Below are positions 1 to 11,991 of a stretch of DNA of 64,000 bases, one piece after another. Positions within the stretch are counted from its first letter, which is position 1; each line of letters opens with the position of its first letter. Source of the DNA: Rotaria socialis. Taxonomy: Eukaryota > Rotifera > Eurotatoria > Philodinida > Philodinidae. The stretch covers positions 1-64,000 of the forward strand of contig CAJNYU010000048.1 in the NCBI GenBank assembly GCA_905331475.1, read 5' to 3'. The notes under the pieces are model-generated. The model searched no databases. It was not told the DNA's origin and worked only from the letters and a program-made list of their open reading frames with translations. Both the position numbers and the translations under genes were made by a program.

Positions 1-71
1 TAGTCATAGTCGAAAATATGACGTAACAAATCAAAATAGAGATCATAACAACAGATAACACGAATAAACGT

Positions 72-104
72 TTAGCGTCAGTGAGTGCCATCTACTGACG
101 CTAA
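72..104. repeat. Perfect 11-base inverted repeat (hairpin)
   Basis: TTAGCGTCAGT at 72-82 is followed by its exact reverse complement ACTGACGCTAA at 94-104, with an 11-base loop. It could be a cruciform or RNA hairpin, or a remnant of a transposon end. No neighbouring gene explains it. Confidence 0.7.
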
Positions 105-1823
105 CAGTTCCGGTCGGAAACAGCGAGTTTCTTGCAGGTTTTCGCCGGAAATTCACGGAATACTGCTTCAGGAATCATTGTCCTGGGTAGGGTTGACCGA
201 AGGTAATCGGGGTCAGGAAACACAATGGCGTTGTTAGTTTTTTGAATGGACGCGGGCGTTAACAGCCGAAATCGATTCCCTGTTGAAAGACGACTTTTTC
301 GCTTTCATCATTCTAGTTTTGAAGCTACATCGACATTTTCAGGCACATTTAATCATTATGTGAAATCTAGACTTAATGTGCCTTGATGTTCCTATTGCAC
401 TAAGATCCAATGTTTTTCCGTTGGAGAGCTAATCGTTTTAATGAAATACTTCAGTTATTATAGGTCATACTGATTTTAATTTACTCGCCGGATTGTAGCC
501 GTTTTCACGAGCTTTCTGATGGCATGTCAACGTATGAGAAGAGCTATTGAATTCTATTTGACACCGCTGGCATATCATGGAAAAGATCTAGTAAAGGTGA
601 ATGCCAATGATGATACTTCTGAAGAAAGACTTTGGTAACAATGTCGGTCCACTCTTATTTATATATAATTGGATAGAGAATTTTAAGATGTATCGATTGA
701 TTATAAAAAATGAGGGGAGAGAAGAGTGGGTAACGACAAAGTGATCTTCGACCGACTATACATCGGTGAGAAAAATATGTAGTTTGAAAATTTTTCTAAA
801 CATAAATTCGTGATTTTGATCATATTTTTTCATATTGAACTCTGTGATGGAGTTCAGAAAGAAGTTTGAGATCGGTATATGGTTGGAAAAAGAAGCGAAG
901 TTTCTCTTTTTTTAGGTGTATCTTACACTCATATGCAAACGTTTTATTGTTGGCTACTATATTGGCAATTAAATAAGTTGATTCACATATTCTATGGCAT
1001 GGAAGGAACCAATCAATTATTATTTTGAAACTAATTACTGAATTGTATTGCCAATATCAATACGTAAACAAGTTTATTAGATGTTCCTCACGTAAAGTTT
1101 TAGTTGCCAAAAGTATGTCAAAATTTTTGTCTTTATCAACAGCATTTTTTATGATCTTGTCCTGTTGTTAATGGTAATGATTATTAGTGAATTTAAGTTT
1201 AAACCGTTCTAATAGTCTTTTCTGATAAAAAAAACATAGTTCTCATAGTAAACTAATTTATTATAAACATGCGTTGTCTATCTTTTCATCTTTGAAAAAG
1301 CAGCTGCAGACATTGTCAGAAGGGAGAGAACAGATGAATGCCATACATAGATGTCATCGTTCATCCATTTCAGACTAACCTTTATTGATGTCGCTTTTTG
1401 CACTCAATTACAATTATTACGATAAGCCAATAGTGCACAAAGCCTTTTCATTTCCATGAATTTTCGAAATAACTCTAACATCTTAGAACACAACAATACT
1501 GTCGGTATTGATCTACATTTATCCGTGACGAGATAGAACCGTTTAGTTTGTGTGATTAACCCATTGAAGAATAACAATATCTTGCTTTCTCTCTCCCTCA
1601 TTTTATTTGGCTAATAACAACCTGGTTCTTTTTTTCGGAAAATCAAAAACAAAAAATAAATAAAACTTACATTGCTGGATTAAGAATAGTCTATGGGGTC
1701 TATGGCTGGAATGAGTTTACCACTCTAATCCTTTGTCAAGAAAAAACTCTACTCGATTATATTTTCTCGTATTGGTCGAAATTCTCACTCCATCTTGATA
1801 AATCACTAGAAGCAACATCATAT

Positions 1824-1838
1824 NAAAAAAAAAAAAAA
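1824..1838. other. Ambiguous base with poly-A run (assembly weak point)
   Basis: An n at 1824 is followed directly by 14 A. The same association of an ambiguous base with a homopolymer recurs at 9229-9255 and 54069-54100, so this is likely a low-confidence consensus position rather than biology. Confidence 0.7.
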
Positions 1839-2096
1839 GAATAACAATATCTTTCATCGTGCAGGAACATCAAAAAGTGAAGAACAAAGGACATCTCGCT
1901 CTCTTCTTCCTTTTACTGTTGATCAGATATGCGCAAATGCTTTGTTTCACTCACAAGTGTCTGCTGTTCATCTAATATTCGCTCCATATGCGCCTATCGA
2001 TACAGCAGAACGAAAAACGATTCTCTTGAATTTCACGTGTTTTCCATATGACGAAAGCGGTAGTAAACAGGCTAATATAGATTAGAAACATTTAAC

Positions 2097-2697
2097 TTAA
2101 ATACCATGTTGAGTCGGTCCAATCAAGAATAAGCATCTTGATCGAGTAATATTTCCTTCAATACGCATGCGAGAATCATATTCTAGCCATTTGTTTATTT
2201 TGTCTCGATGCTCTTCAGGAATTCTATAATGAAAATAAAAGATCACAATAAATCATTATAAAAAAAATCTTTACTTAAATGATGTTGAATCATACACTGG
2301 TTTATATTCAATTTCTTTTTGTTTTTCAATCTGTTGGAGTTCATATTCAACATTACCTCTCATTTGATTTCCAAAAGTCAGATACTCAAATGGAAAGGTA
2401 TCTTTTATTACAGCAACGGCTAGAAGAGAAAATTTATCATTAGATGGATGACATAAATATTAAATAAAATAAACCATTAGCAAGTGATGCCTGCTTCAAT
2501 ACAGTTGAGGCTGCTTCCTGCTGTTTTTCACGATAATAATCTTTGAATGGAGATTTTTGTTTTTTTAGATGAACGAACTGATGATTCAATGTATCTTCCT
2601 TCAGATAAAGATTTAATTTCCTCATTGAAAAGATCACCATTTTCAATGAGATCGTCTTAGTTATTCTATCGAAGTTACTGTACTTGATTAAATACAT
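2097..2697 (-). pseudogene. Decayed CRESS/geminivirus-type Rep-like fragment with introns
   Basis: Three minus-strand open blocks at about 2697-2477, 2419-2275 and 2223-2097 are separated by two short gaps with usable GT-AG signals (acceptor AGs at 2421-2420 and 2225-2224, donor GT at 2274). The translation of the last two blocks resembles the middle of replication-associated proteins of single-stranded circular DNA viruses. It has a PF-[ED]-Y patch, an aspartate-phenylalanine pair before an IP-E turn, and then the start of a P-loop (IGPT). A stop comes right after that P-loop start, so the helicase core is missing, and no origin-nicking domain is seen upstream. Such Rep-like genes are known as endogenised copies in several eukaryotes. 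Splice-like gaps suggest long residence in the host genome. I judge it non-functional. The family assignment rests on motif recall and is tentative. Confidence 0.45.
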
Positions 2698-4568
2698 GAA
2701 GCAAGATAAACTCGTTTAGTTTCCAAAGTTGTTAAATTAATTTCAAAAAGAGAACTAAAACAATTTTTAACACGTTCTCATAAAAGATTGAACTAGGCAT
2801 AAATAATTATGGCAGCTATCCTCAACATTTGATAAAATAAAACAAATATTTCCTCATCTTTATATTTTTATTTAGCTTTCTTAAAAATTTTGATCAGGTC
2901 TCAATGACAGCTATAATTTGAGAGACATTTTTGTAACTAGGTGTTCAACGAGCTTCTTTACGTATATTTATTTATACCATTTATGTAGCAATCTCTATTT
3001 TAGGTCATTTTCAATTCAAGCATTGGCTTTGTCTGATGGTTAAATGTATTGATTGATTGAAACAGTTCAATGAAATCGTTGGTTTGAATGTTGAATATTG
3101 CGAAATATTGACTTCTGCTCATAAATTGGAAGAGTTTTTTCGAAACGAACTGTATTTTTTATCTATATTCAAAAATTACAGAAGGCAGCGACTGACTGAA
3201 TTGAACTGATATTTCTATTTTATATTAACCTTCATGCGTCGGTAATTTTTGATTGTTAACGATGATTTTCAGTGATGTTTATTTATCTTTTGTAGATCTT
3301 GTAAGGCACAACGTTTTGACCAAGAAAGATTCAATTGTGTCAATTTCATGATATATTTCATATTGATTCAGGTAATTGTTTCTTGATATGTAACACAACA
3401 CGAGCTGCTACTTTTCATTCAGTACTCTACATAAGTCTGGTTATATACAAGTCATACGTTAAGCTGTTGGCTTTGTAGAAAGATATTTTAAAGAGAAGTT
3501 CACCAATACCAACAACAAATTCATTTCCAACATCATAGAAAGTCTCACTGTTGAAAAATTAATAGCAGCATTTGAATCATCATCAGTAATAACGATATTT
3601 TTTGTTGAAGTAGAAAAACAAAGTTTACTTTTTTATGTTTCAGAAATTGAATTCTTCTAATGAGGATCGACCATAAACAGATTTTTAATTCTTTGATCCA
3701 AACTCTTCACGAGCTAAAGAAATAAATCTCGTTTAATATCAGCATTCAATGGTGTATATAAAATTCAAAGACCGACAAAAGTGGTTGTGCTCGAATTTAA
3801 GATCTCTGGAAATCTATACCCTCACACATTTAACCGTTTTATCACAAAATATCAGTTAAATAAATACATTCATTACACACATACACACACACATATATAT
3901 ATATACCAAGGAACATCAAAATCCATTATTACAACTTCTTTGTTTAGATTTTTCTTTGAAAATTCAGAATAGATAAGCCATCTGAAGAGTCCTTTAACGT
4001 GAACGAAATTGATCAGGGTAACTTCTTCACAACCTCTTTTCTCTTTTATGTGTTATAAACACCTCGTTTCATATATTTTTCTTTCTGTTCAAAAGTTTTC
4101 TTCTATTGATTGGACACATACTTGACTGTTATAAACAGCACGAAATTTAAAATAAACCAACAACTGCCAAATTTGAACGCTGAATTATATTGAACAATTA
4201 TATCCTTCTAGCATTATAATTAGTTTCCATTCGACTTTTAGGTATGACACGTATGGAAATAAGGCGAGGATTAATTTAATGGCAGTATGCATTTCAAATG
4301 TATCAGCATTCTATTATTTTCTAATGAATTGTTGATAGATTTAAGAATGAGATCTGAGCGTGGGCGTGATCACACAAAGCAAGATACCCGCACCCCACAC
4401 CCACACCTTCATGTCAGGTGATTATCATCTTGTATTTATCTTGCAACTGTACTAAATCAGATGGAATACGTATAATAAAATAGTGCACAATAAACAATAA
4501 ATGTCTCATCGTTATTAGGTTAATGGAATATATCTAACCGAAGAGTGCTATAAAACACTTCGTCGCAA
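2698..4568. other. Non-coding stretch with CA/TA microsatellite
   Basis: No gene recognised. A (CA)n/(TA)n run lies at about 3872-3905. A short CCCACA-type repeat lies near 4390-4407 and resembles, in C-strand form, the TGTGGG repeat reported for bdelloid telomeres, but it is only two to three units long. Confidence 0.5.
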
Positions 4569-5540
4569 TTAATAGACACTAGTGGGTGCCACTGCATTGG
4601 TTTGATACAACGATCCAATTAACTTTTTTAGAATTTTGTTGACCACATCGGGTAAACATCCAATGCAGAAAAATGGTAGTAGAAGCGTGAGTAGCCAGAA
4701 TAAATAATAAAAGTATACCATTTCAATATAGGCAGCAAAATCGTGTAGTCCAGCGAAAATCTCGACAAAACGCACTAGAGCAGGAGGTAAGACGCAAGCT
4801 AGAAAAAGACATGATATGGATAAGAGTTGCAAAATCATTTTACGATGATTTCGCCAATGGATCAATTGGTGGCGACGTATTCGTTTTTCATATAGGACTC
4901 TAAGGATAAGACTGATGCTAAATAATGCAATAAAACACGCTGGTAGAAAATAATGTGCAAATAGTTCGTAAATTGATATGATCGAATTATGTGTGTAACA
5001 CGGTACACCACAAAGGGGTACACTGAATTCGAATTCTCTCTCGCATGGAAAATAAAAGATGACTGCAACATAATATACAGTCAGATAAACGCCGATCATC
5101 AATAAGGGCAAGTAATGTGCGTACAATCGACGTTTCGAAGAGTTGAAAAAATGAACGTGGAAGACAAACAGATGCCGTTCAAATGATGTCCACACCATGA
5201 TCAAATTTGCTTCAGCACTTAGAAAATAATCGCACCACTGCCAGATGAGACAATAGACATCATTTTTTGGTCTCACAATGCCCATGTGCAAGTAGAGTAA
5301 AACACGAGGTATTTCAAATAGATTTGTCAGCAAACTAACAATGAGTAGTGCAAAAATTGCATGATTATGGAATGCAGTTCGAAACTTTCGATCGGTAATG
5401 AGGTAATAAACGAAGAGAAAATTGCAAAGAAGAGCGGGAGGTTCGAGTGCAAGAAAAACATAGAATTTGATTTTTCGAGTGAAAGGAGTTTCAGTAACGG
5501 GTGATGATGATGCTGTCGAGTTATTCTTAAGAAAATTCAT
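4569..5540 (-). CDS. Rhodopsin-type seven-transmembrane receptor (orphan GPCR)
   Basis: Single-exon, 323-residue predicted plasma-membrane receptor. The N-terminus has overlapping N-glycosylation sequons (NNST, residues 6-9) and is followed by seven hydrophobic helices. After helix 3 an ERH triplet stands where class A receptors have DRY. Helix 6 contains a proline (LACVLPPALV) as expected, but a canonical NPxxY in helix 7 is not seen; the corresponding end reads CIGCLPDVV. The start is an ATG and the C-tail is very short, about 35 residues after helix 7. Intronless orphan receptors of this kind are, to my knowledge, strongly expanded in bdelloid rotifers. The ligand cannot be inferred. Neighbouring DNA on both sides has no gene for more than 1.8 kb. 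Alternative: another 7TM family. The membrane topology is clear; the subfamily is not. Confidence 0.8.
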   Translation of the reverse strand: MNFLKNNSTASSSPVTETPFTRKIKFYVFLALEPPALLCNFLFVYYLITDRKFRTAFHNHAIFALLIVSLLTNLFEIPRVLLYLHMGIVRPKNDVYCLIWQWCDYFLSAEANLIMVWTSFERHLFVFHVHFFNSSKRRLYAHYLPLLMIGVYLTVYYVAVIFYFPCEREFEFSVPLCGVPCYTHNSIISIYELFAHYFLPACFIALFSISLILRVLYEKRIRRHQLIHWRNHRKMILQLLSISCLFLACVLPPALVRFVEIFAGLHDFAAYIEMVYFYYLFWLLTLLLPFFCIGCLPDVVNKILKKLIGSLYQTNAVAPTSVY

Positions 5541-8397
5541 TCCTGTATGTGAAAAATAATATAGACTCTTCCTGATTCAATCACGTTGAAATGGAAAGAT
5601 GTTTTCTCAGTCATCCTGATATTCCTGTTTAATTTTCTTTCTCTTTCTACTGTTTCAAAGTGTGTTCACACTATTTTTTGCAAACAAGTATTGCATTTCA
5701 CAGTAAATAATAACTATCGAGAGCTCCGTAATCGATGAACGACACAATAATCGTATTTACTGGTAAATCATACACAGAAATTGTTAAGGATCAAGTGTTC
5801 ATTTCTCAGAAAAGAAAATGAAAGAAAAATTATAGCACCTGGAACTTGTTTTTCAATTGGTGCTATGCCTTTTATCGTTGCTCATTAGCAAGCTTCATAA
5901 ATTTCTTGTTTGATTCTTATGGATTATAATATACACGGTGCGGAAATTAAAATTTCTGTATAAAAGTATGAGACAATTCAAATACTGTCGAGTTTCAAAG
6001 AGAATCACTAAGCATAATAATATTTTGAATATCTGTTGAATAATGTAAAGCTATTCAGTCCAGATGTCAAAGATTGATTTTAGGGATGTCAACTCATAAG
6101 AATTCCTATTGACTTCGCAGCACTTTTCTGGTTATTTTTGCACATATCTATTGGGCTCACTATTTCGATTCATATTTGATCTAACTATATAATTAGGCTG
6201 AATATACTACGATTTTTTCGGCTCGATCATTATATAGTAACCACTTTCTCGAAACAATCCGAATAGACTAATACTAGGACTAGAATAGTAGTGAGAAAAC
6301 GTTTGTTTCCGATAGAAATTTCATGCTTTTCCGTGTTTTGAGAAACTGAGCTAGATTTGTCATCCGAAGGAACTGCTGTCATTGACAAAGGAATTACACT
6401 ATCTGTCAGGATTCTAGATAAATAGCGATTCTAATAAGAATACTTCCCACTTAGTTTTTTCAGCACGCTGTGATGAATATTGACAAAAAAAATCCAATTC
6501 AATCGGTGCTGGCAGCAAAGTTCACTTGACTTCTTCGAATTTTCAGTTTCTTAACGGTGAATATGCTTCAATAAAATTGGATCTTGGCACGTGTCTAATC
6601 TATACATTTTAATCTATTATTTTTAATAAGTGCTTTAATAAAAACGCAACATCGAATAATAAAATGATTAGATACAAAGATCTTGTTTTTTATCTCTTTA
6701 CCTTCATAGTTGACTATGGCTTCTTTAATTTCTAATCGGCATTACCTTGAATTACACTCATTTTTCATAGCCTTGATTTCTTGTAATTTATCTTTTTCAA
6801 TATTTCAACTTTTTTTTTATGTCGTGCGATAAAACAGTGTTCAATTTTTCTAATGCTCTAATATTTTGTTGGTTACGTCCTTGTTTTTTAAATGTGCGTA
6901 TATCTAATATGCATTTGACAAAATTGAATCTTTTTTTCACGATCATGTAACAGCTTTATTAAACAGTGACGATGGTCTGACATTTCGTTTACATGTCTTG
7001 CTTGAATTTAACTCTCTGTGATTTGACTATCAAGCATATGTCGAGTAATTTCACAGAACGATCATTGTAGCGGTTATAACGGGCAAAGACAATGATTTAT
7101 ACTGTCGTTTCATACAGATTGAGGTTGTGAACAGTCTTCAACTGGCGTTTGGTATGAACACTTTTGTAATCCTTTTTATCATACCATAATTTTGCCGCTA
7201 CTAAAAGCCTGAAAAATGACTGTTTACGGCCAGGCAAGTAGGCATTTTTTAATCATTTCAAACTATTTTATTTTTCTTTAAACGTCTGCATGGTAATGTG
7301 ACTGTTTTTATTCATGTCAAATAAAATGGAGCTTGAGCGACTAAAAGATTTTACAGTTTTTTCTCTCATATTTAAACAATATAGACCTAAACGCTTGATG
7401 CATCTGAACTGTCCTATACTTAAACAACCTCATCGAGATTATTCAGAAAAAAATTCAAAAACATATTTCTGAAGTTTGTCAGAACTAATAACTGAAGCGC
7501 ATTATATTCTGCTTCGAATCTAATTGTATGTAAGTATTGATAACATTCACACTCTTCACGAACTAATATTGAAGAGAAATGCATCATGCTGTGTCTTTTC
7601 TACTCGAAATAGACTAGCTTACATTATAATGCATTTTTATCTTGGTTATATTTACTCACATAAAACTTCTCGGTTTCAATAGTTTACTTTTGATAAATGT
7701 TGTAATTCTCAACAAGATCTGTAGTTGAAAGATATTCAAACAAAACTATAGAAGAAAAAGAAAAAAAGATACGAACAGTAACATAAAAAGTTCTCAAAAA
7801 GAGAGTATACTGTGTCGCACACGTCACATAAACTGAAATCGACAACCACGCATTATCAAAGTTTTCACAAAAATTTTGATGAGAATTATTTGACTGTGGT
7901 GAGTAATTTATTCAAATAATTTGAATAGTAAATCATATTCATTGGAAATTCATAGCTATATACTGCAAATAGGATCGAATAATTAAAGAAGATGAAGACA
8001 AAAATGACATCGAAGCCAGTGGCCGATTGTTAGATTAGTAAATTGACTGACAGAAGTGTCTCGCTTAGCTGTTTGTCGGCTGAATTCTTTGCATTTATCT
8101 TGCGCTCGTTTTATATTTTCATACGCACTTATTCTACAATATTAATTATATTCTACATAACTTCTTCCCTTTCTCTTTGGTTCAAGGGAAGAAAAGCAGA
8201 TACTTTTGGATCCTAGGATCCACCAGGATCCAAAAACTCTGATTGGAAAAAGGAGGAATTGGTCGTAGGATTTTCGAGTAAGAAGCATGAGTGAACTGAT
8301 AAGATTGACATCTTAGTCAATTTCGATGAATTCTGCTAGGTTCCAATGAATTTTTCGATACTTAAAAATCAAGTAGGATGCAACATCCGAGTGTACA
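5541..8397. other. Non-coding stretch, nothing recognised
   Basis: No open frame with domain character and no RNA gene was seen on either strand. Near 8203-8236 three GGATCC hexamers within about 35 bases form a small inverted repeat flanked by TTTT/AAAA. Its meaning is unknown. Confidence 0.55.
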
Positions 8398-8419
8398 GCT
8401 TACGCTCGTGAGCGTAAGC
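8398..8419. repeat. 10-base perfect palindrome at edge of foldback-like element
   Basis: GCTTACGCTC (8398-8407) and GAGCGTAAGC (8410-8419) are exact reverse complements with a two-base spacer. The hairpin sits at the left edge of the inverted-repeat region 8420-9965 and may belong to its terminus. Confidence 0.65.
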
Positions 8420-8582
8420 GGTATATCCCTAATTATTATTACTTTTGCTATTTATTACGAGTAATAAAGTTCAAAAAATTGAAACTAATAAAAGCAATAA
8501 CTGATAAGTAATAACGTGTAATAATTATTACCGTAATAAATACCGACCAAAGATGTTGCTTAGAATTTTTTAGTATCTACCC

Positions 8583-8975
8583 AGGAGGATTTCTTATAGC
8601 TACTTGCGACCTACCGTGAGATCGTATTAGACGCTTCCAGGATCAGACCAGAACTGGCCCCTATAACTATTAGGAGTCTACCTACGCGTGATACTCAGAA
8701 CGTTTTAAGAATCATATAAGGGTCATACTTAGAAGTGTTTTAAGCCTGACCAAGGGTGGTACTTAGAAGTCCTAAGGACTCAGTCAGAGGAAGTAGTCAT
8801 AAGTTTTAGGACCTACCCAGGGATGGTCTCTTTAGCTATTTGGGATCTACTCACAGATGATACCTAGAACTTTTAAGAAACTACCAAGGGATGGTTCTGT
8901 ACCTTTCTGAACCTACCCGAGGATGGTAACTAGAACTATGTGAGAACTTCGCAGGGCTGATCTGTGCAACATTTT
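8583..8975 (+). repeat. Degenerate 33-base tandem repeat, about 12 units
   Basis: The block GGATGGT-type recurs at 8721, 8755, 8788, 8821, 8854, 8889, 8921 and 8954, a spacing of 32-35 bases, with weaker units back to 8583. Each unit reads roughly GGATGGTACTTAGAACTTTT followed by a CTACC core. No open frame follows the period, so this looks like a minisatellite, not coding sequence. Confidence 0.7.
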
Positions 8976-9058
8976 AGTACATACATGTATATAGTGGCAT
9001 CTCTTGTATTCTTATGCGCAGCGTGGGAGGTTTTTTTTATAACTTATTCAGTCGTAAC

Positions 9059-9124
9059 TAGGGATGAACCGAGACCGCAACGACTGAGACGGAGATGGAA
9101 AGTCTCGGTCTCGGCACAACCCTA
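9059..9124. mobile_element. 66-base hAT-like miniature element
   Basis: It starts TAGGGATGAACCGAGACC and ends with GGTCTCGGCACAACCCTA, an imperfect inverted terminal repeat. The 8 bases outside each end (GTCGTAAC and TTTGTAAC) agree at 6 of 8 positions, consistent with the 8-base duplication of hAT elements. Almost the whole element is terminal repeat. Confidence 0.6.
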
Positions 9125-9228
9125 TTTGTAACTATTGGCAGTTCCTATAACTTTTTCAATCCTCTATAAGCATCGTCGTTTTAACATGTAACTCTGCCCA
9201 GCAGTGGTATCTTCAAACTTGACGTCAA

Positions 9229-9255
9229 GGGGGGGGGGGGGCGAAGCGGATTTAN
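9229..9255. other. G run and ambiguous base (assembly weak point)
   Basis: Thirteen consecutive G from 9229 to 9241 are followed by an n at 9255. It lies in the middle of the inverted-repeat element, where assembly or sequencing through a hairpin would be hard. Confidence 0.7.
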
Positions 9256-9965
9256 GAAAAGGCTGATTTAAATCACAGTAAAACTCAACTTACAATCAAT
9301 ATAAATTAACTGTATTGGAATGAGTTTGCGTGAGTTTCGGTGCCTTTGAATGATTTTCAGTAATAATTTATGATTTGGAATAGCTTTTAGTTATTTTAGC
9401 AAATTTTTCCTTTTTCTCAAACTCATTTTAAATCAGCTAAACTCAGAAAAATCATGAAACTCATAAATCGCTTTTTCCCCTTGCTTGATGTACTATCCTT
9501 AGCGGTTCCGAAAAATTCATAAGGGCAACCCTTAAGTAGATCCCAAACGACTAAAGGAACCGTTCCAGTGTAAATCCACAAACTTTACGGGGACAGCCTC
9601 CAGGTAGGATGCAAAAGTTACAGGGATCACATCTAGATAGGACATAAGGGATCGAAGGGGTTACCCTTAATTACGGCCCAAATAATACTAGCGATTGAAC
9701 GCAGGTAATCTACCGATTGTGGACAAATCAGTGAATAGAACTGTCTCAGCAGTTCTTTCGTTCATTTGATCTGAACTATGATCTGAGAGCTGTTGTAGCC
9801 CTAGTGGTGAGAAAGTAGAAATATATCGATAAATAGAAGTAATTCCACGATCAAGTTCTTTATTGCTTTATTTCTTCTTTATTACTTTATTAATTTTCCT
9901 GGCTTTTAGTTAGTACTATTAATTCGAAATAACCGTTATTACTTATTACCGGTAATAGTAATGTG

Positions 9966-11991
9966 CTACCCGTACTAGAAATATATAATAAGATCCTAGT
10001 TTTGTTCCTTGGTAGTTTGCGGTAGTAAGATGAGCGAGGTTAAGAAGCAAATATTCGGAAACTATGATTTCCCAAACTTTAATAAGCCTATTCTAGCGCT
10101 TATTGTCAATCCATCGAGTAACAAGTATTTAAATACATCGATTGAATATATTAGATAAGAAACTGTATGAAATACTATAATGTATTTTTATATGAATACA
10201 GCTAAAGTGGGTTCATTATTGCTGATTTCTTGTATATTCTATTTGGAGAAGAAGCACTCACGCTTATCAGCACTCATTACTGTGAGCTGCACACTCCTAA
10301 GCCACCATGATCCATTTTTTTACATTGTTTGAAGATTGCTGTAAAGCGAATCAGTTTTTGGTGCATTGTGGCAGACTTCGACGTATTTAGTAGATTGAAG
10401 TAGCTTCTCATAGATTTCCGTACACTCCAGTCAATCTATTGTACAATTTAATGCCCTTTATTAGGAGCATCAGGATCCGCTTTTTCTCCCTTGCTTTGGT
10501 TTATTCTATTCATCACTATACCTTATTCAAGACACTACCTTCAAACTATCAATATTAGATAATAAAGAATCTCATTAGAGAAAGTATAAAATTGGTACTC
10601 TTAAGTTTCTAAAATATGACCGTGAATGTCAAGCTTCACGTCATGAAGGAGATACGGACAAAAAATTCAAACAAGACGAAGAATTCATCAGTAAGGACAA
10701 ACGACATAACTTTACACATAAGTATGGAAGAATAAAATCCAAAATTGCCGCATAAGACAGGCATTCGTGAGACTGAGAATAAAGGAGCCTTGGGATCAAC
10801 CAATGTGTCAGAGTCAGGATAAAAGAGCGGGCGTGCACAGCAATGCTTCAGTTTGAGATAAAAAGCACTAGGTGAAACAGCTATGGATCAGTATGAGATA
10901 AAGGAATGTGCAAGCATCAGCTTGAATAGTTTCTTTACCAGATTTCATCAAGTCAGATTTGTGGGCAGAGCTGTTTACCTCCGAATAGTGCTACACGACA
11001 AAAAGAGAACCTTGAAAGTTGTGGGTCTTATATGCGAAATCATGGACATTGAGAAAAATTAGAGAAATATAAAAATTCGTATTAACGAAGGAGAATCTCT
11101 ACGTCGCCATGTACTATTAATTCCAAGGAAGAAAAGGCCTTTCGGTCTCGAAAGCAATGTATTAATTTCAGGAGATATTTTTCGTCATAAAGCTATCTAT
11201 ATAAGAAGGTGAAGAGTACTTCACGTTCTAAAGAATCGCTAAAGGGTGGAGAAAAAGCTTTGCACCATATAAGCGGTGCAAAAGGGTGAGTATACATGAA
11301 TGAAGGTATTCTTTTCATCTTCAAGTCACACCCACTCCCATACTTTGTATAGGAGATTAGCTATAGACTAAGACTATAATGAAGAGATATGTATGAAATA
11401 AGGGACTACACTAAGGACTTGGGTATAGATCGAGGAGTTAGTATAACGGATGATGTGAGGATTGAAGGAGTGTATTCAGGTGTTAGAGCAGGTAACTATA
11501 TCGGTCTAGGCATCGATCGAATAGTGTTGCACTAGAATTTGTACGAAATTTTGACTACGAAACCATTTCTCATACAAAATAAAAATGTTTTTGTACAAAA
11601 ACCATAGTTTTACGAAAATTTGAAAGCCATTCTCTGTGCTACTACAGATCATAATGACAGATTCTTCCCCTCACTCTTCACAAGTTGTGGCAAAAGACCT
11701 CTCGGGGCTATCAGAGGACATGCTTCATTATCATCTAATTAGAATATATATGAAGTATTTTCTTGTGGCATCTCTATAGGATTAAGCGGACGGTGACGAA
11801 GACACGTATCTCAATATACGTAAAATGAAACATTTTTCAGATGATTAGTAACAATGGCTATTATGTGTCTCATATTTTTATCTGGTAGTGATCCTTCTAG
11901 CAATTTTTTTACTGACTTAATATTAATTGCTATGAATGCAAGAACTTGTATATTTTAGATAAATATTTATACACAGTTTATCCCACGCAAT
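9966..11991. other. Non-coding stretch, nothing recognised
   Basis: No domain-bearing frame, RNA gene or clear transposon end was identified. The frame at 10641-10838 (minus) is unrecognised and lies in low-information sequence. Confidence 0.5.

Larger units (their letters stand above)
1..2096. other. Non-coding stretch, no gene recognised
   Basis: No open frame here has a recognisable domain or convincing splice structure. The only structures seen are a short perfect hairpin at 72-104 and an ambiguous base followed by an A run at 1824-1838. The longest frame (1404-1601, minus) has a compositionally ordinary, unrecognised translation and is probably chance. Confidence 0.6.
8420..9965. mobile_element. 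Foldback-type element with inverted minisatellite arms
   Basis: The left part has TAAT-rich DNA (8431-8545) followed by a degenerate 33-base tandem array (8583-8975). The right part mirrors this: related units occur on the opposite strand at about 9485-9690, then TAAT-rich DNA at about 9840-9960. Arms built from short tandem repeats in opposite orientation are the hallmark of Foldback/Galileo-type elements. No transposase is encoded, so it would be non-autonomous. The centre holds a 66-base MITE (9059-9124), a G run and an ambiguous base at 9255. Exact ends and a target duplication were not found. Confidence 0.45.

Noticed and set aside
4390-4407. Interstitial telomere (CCCACA repeats)
   Set aside because: Only two to three imperfect units; similar CACACCC motifs near 11330, 20530 and 55545 are also too short to support telomeric origin.
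8583-8975. CRISPR array
   Set aside because: The 33-base units are contiguous and degenerate, with no conserved repeat separated by unique spacers.
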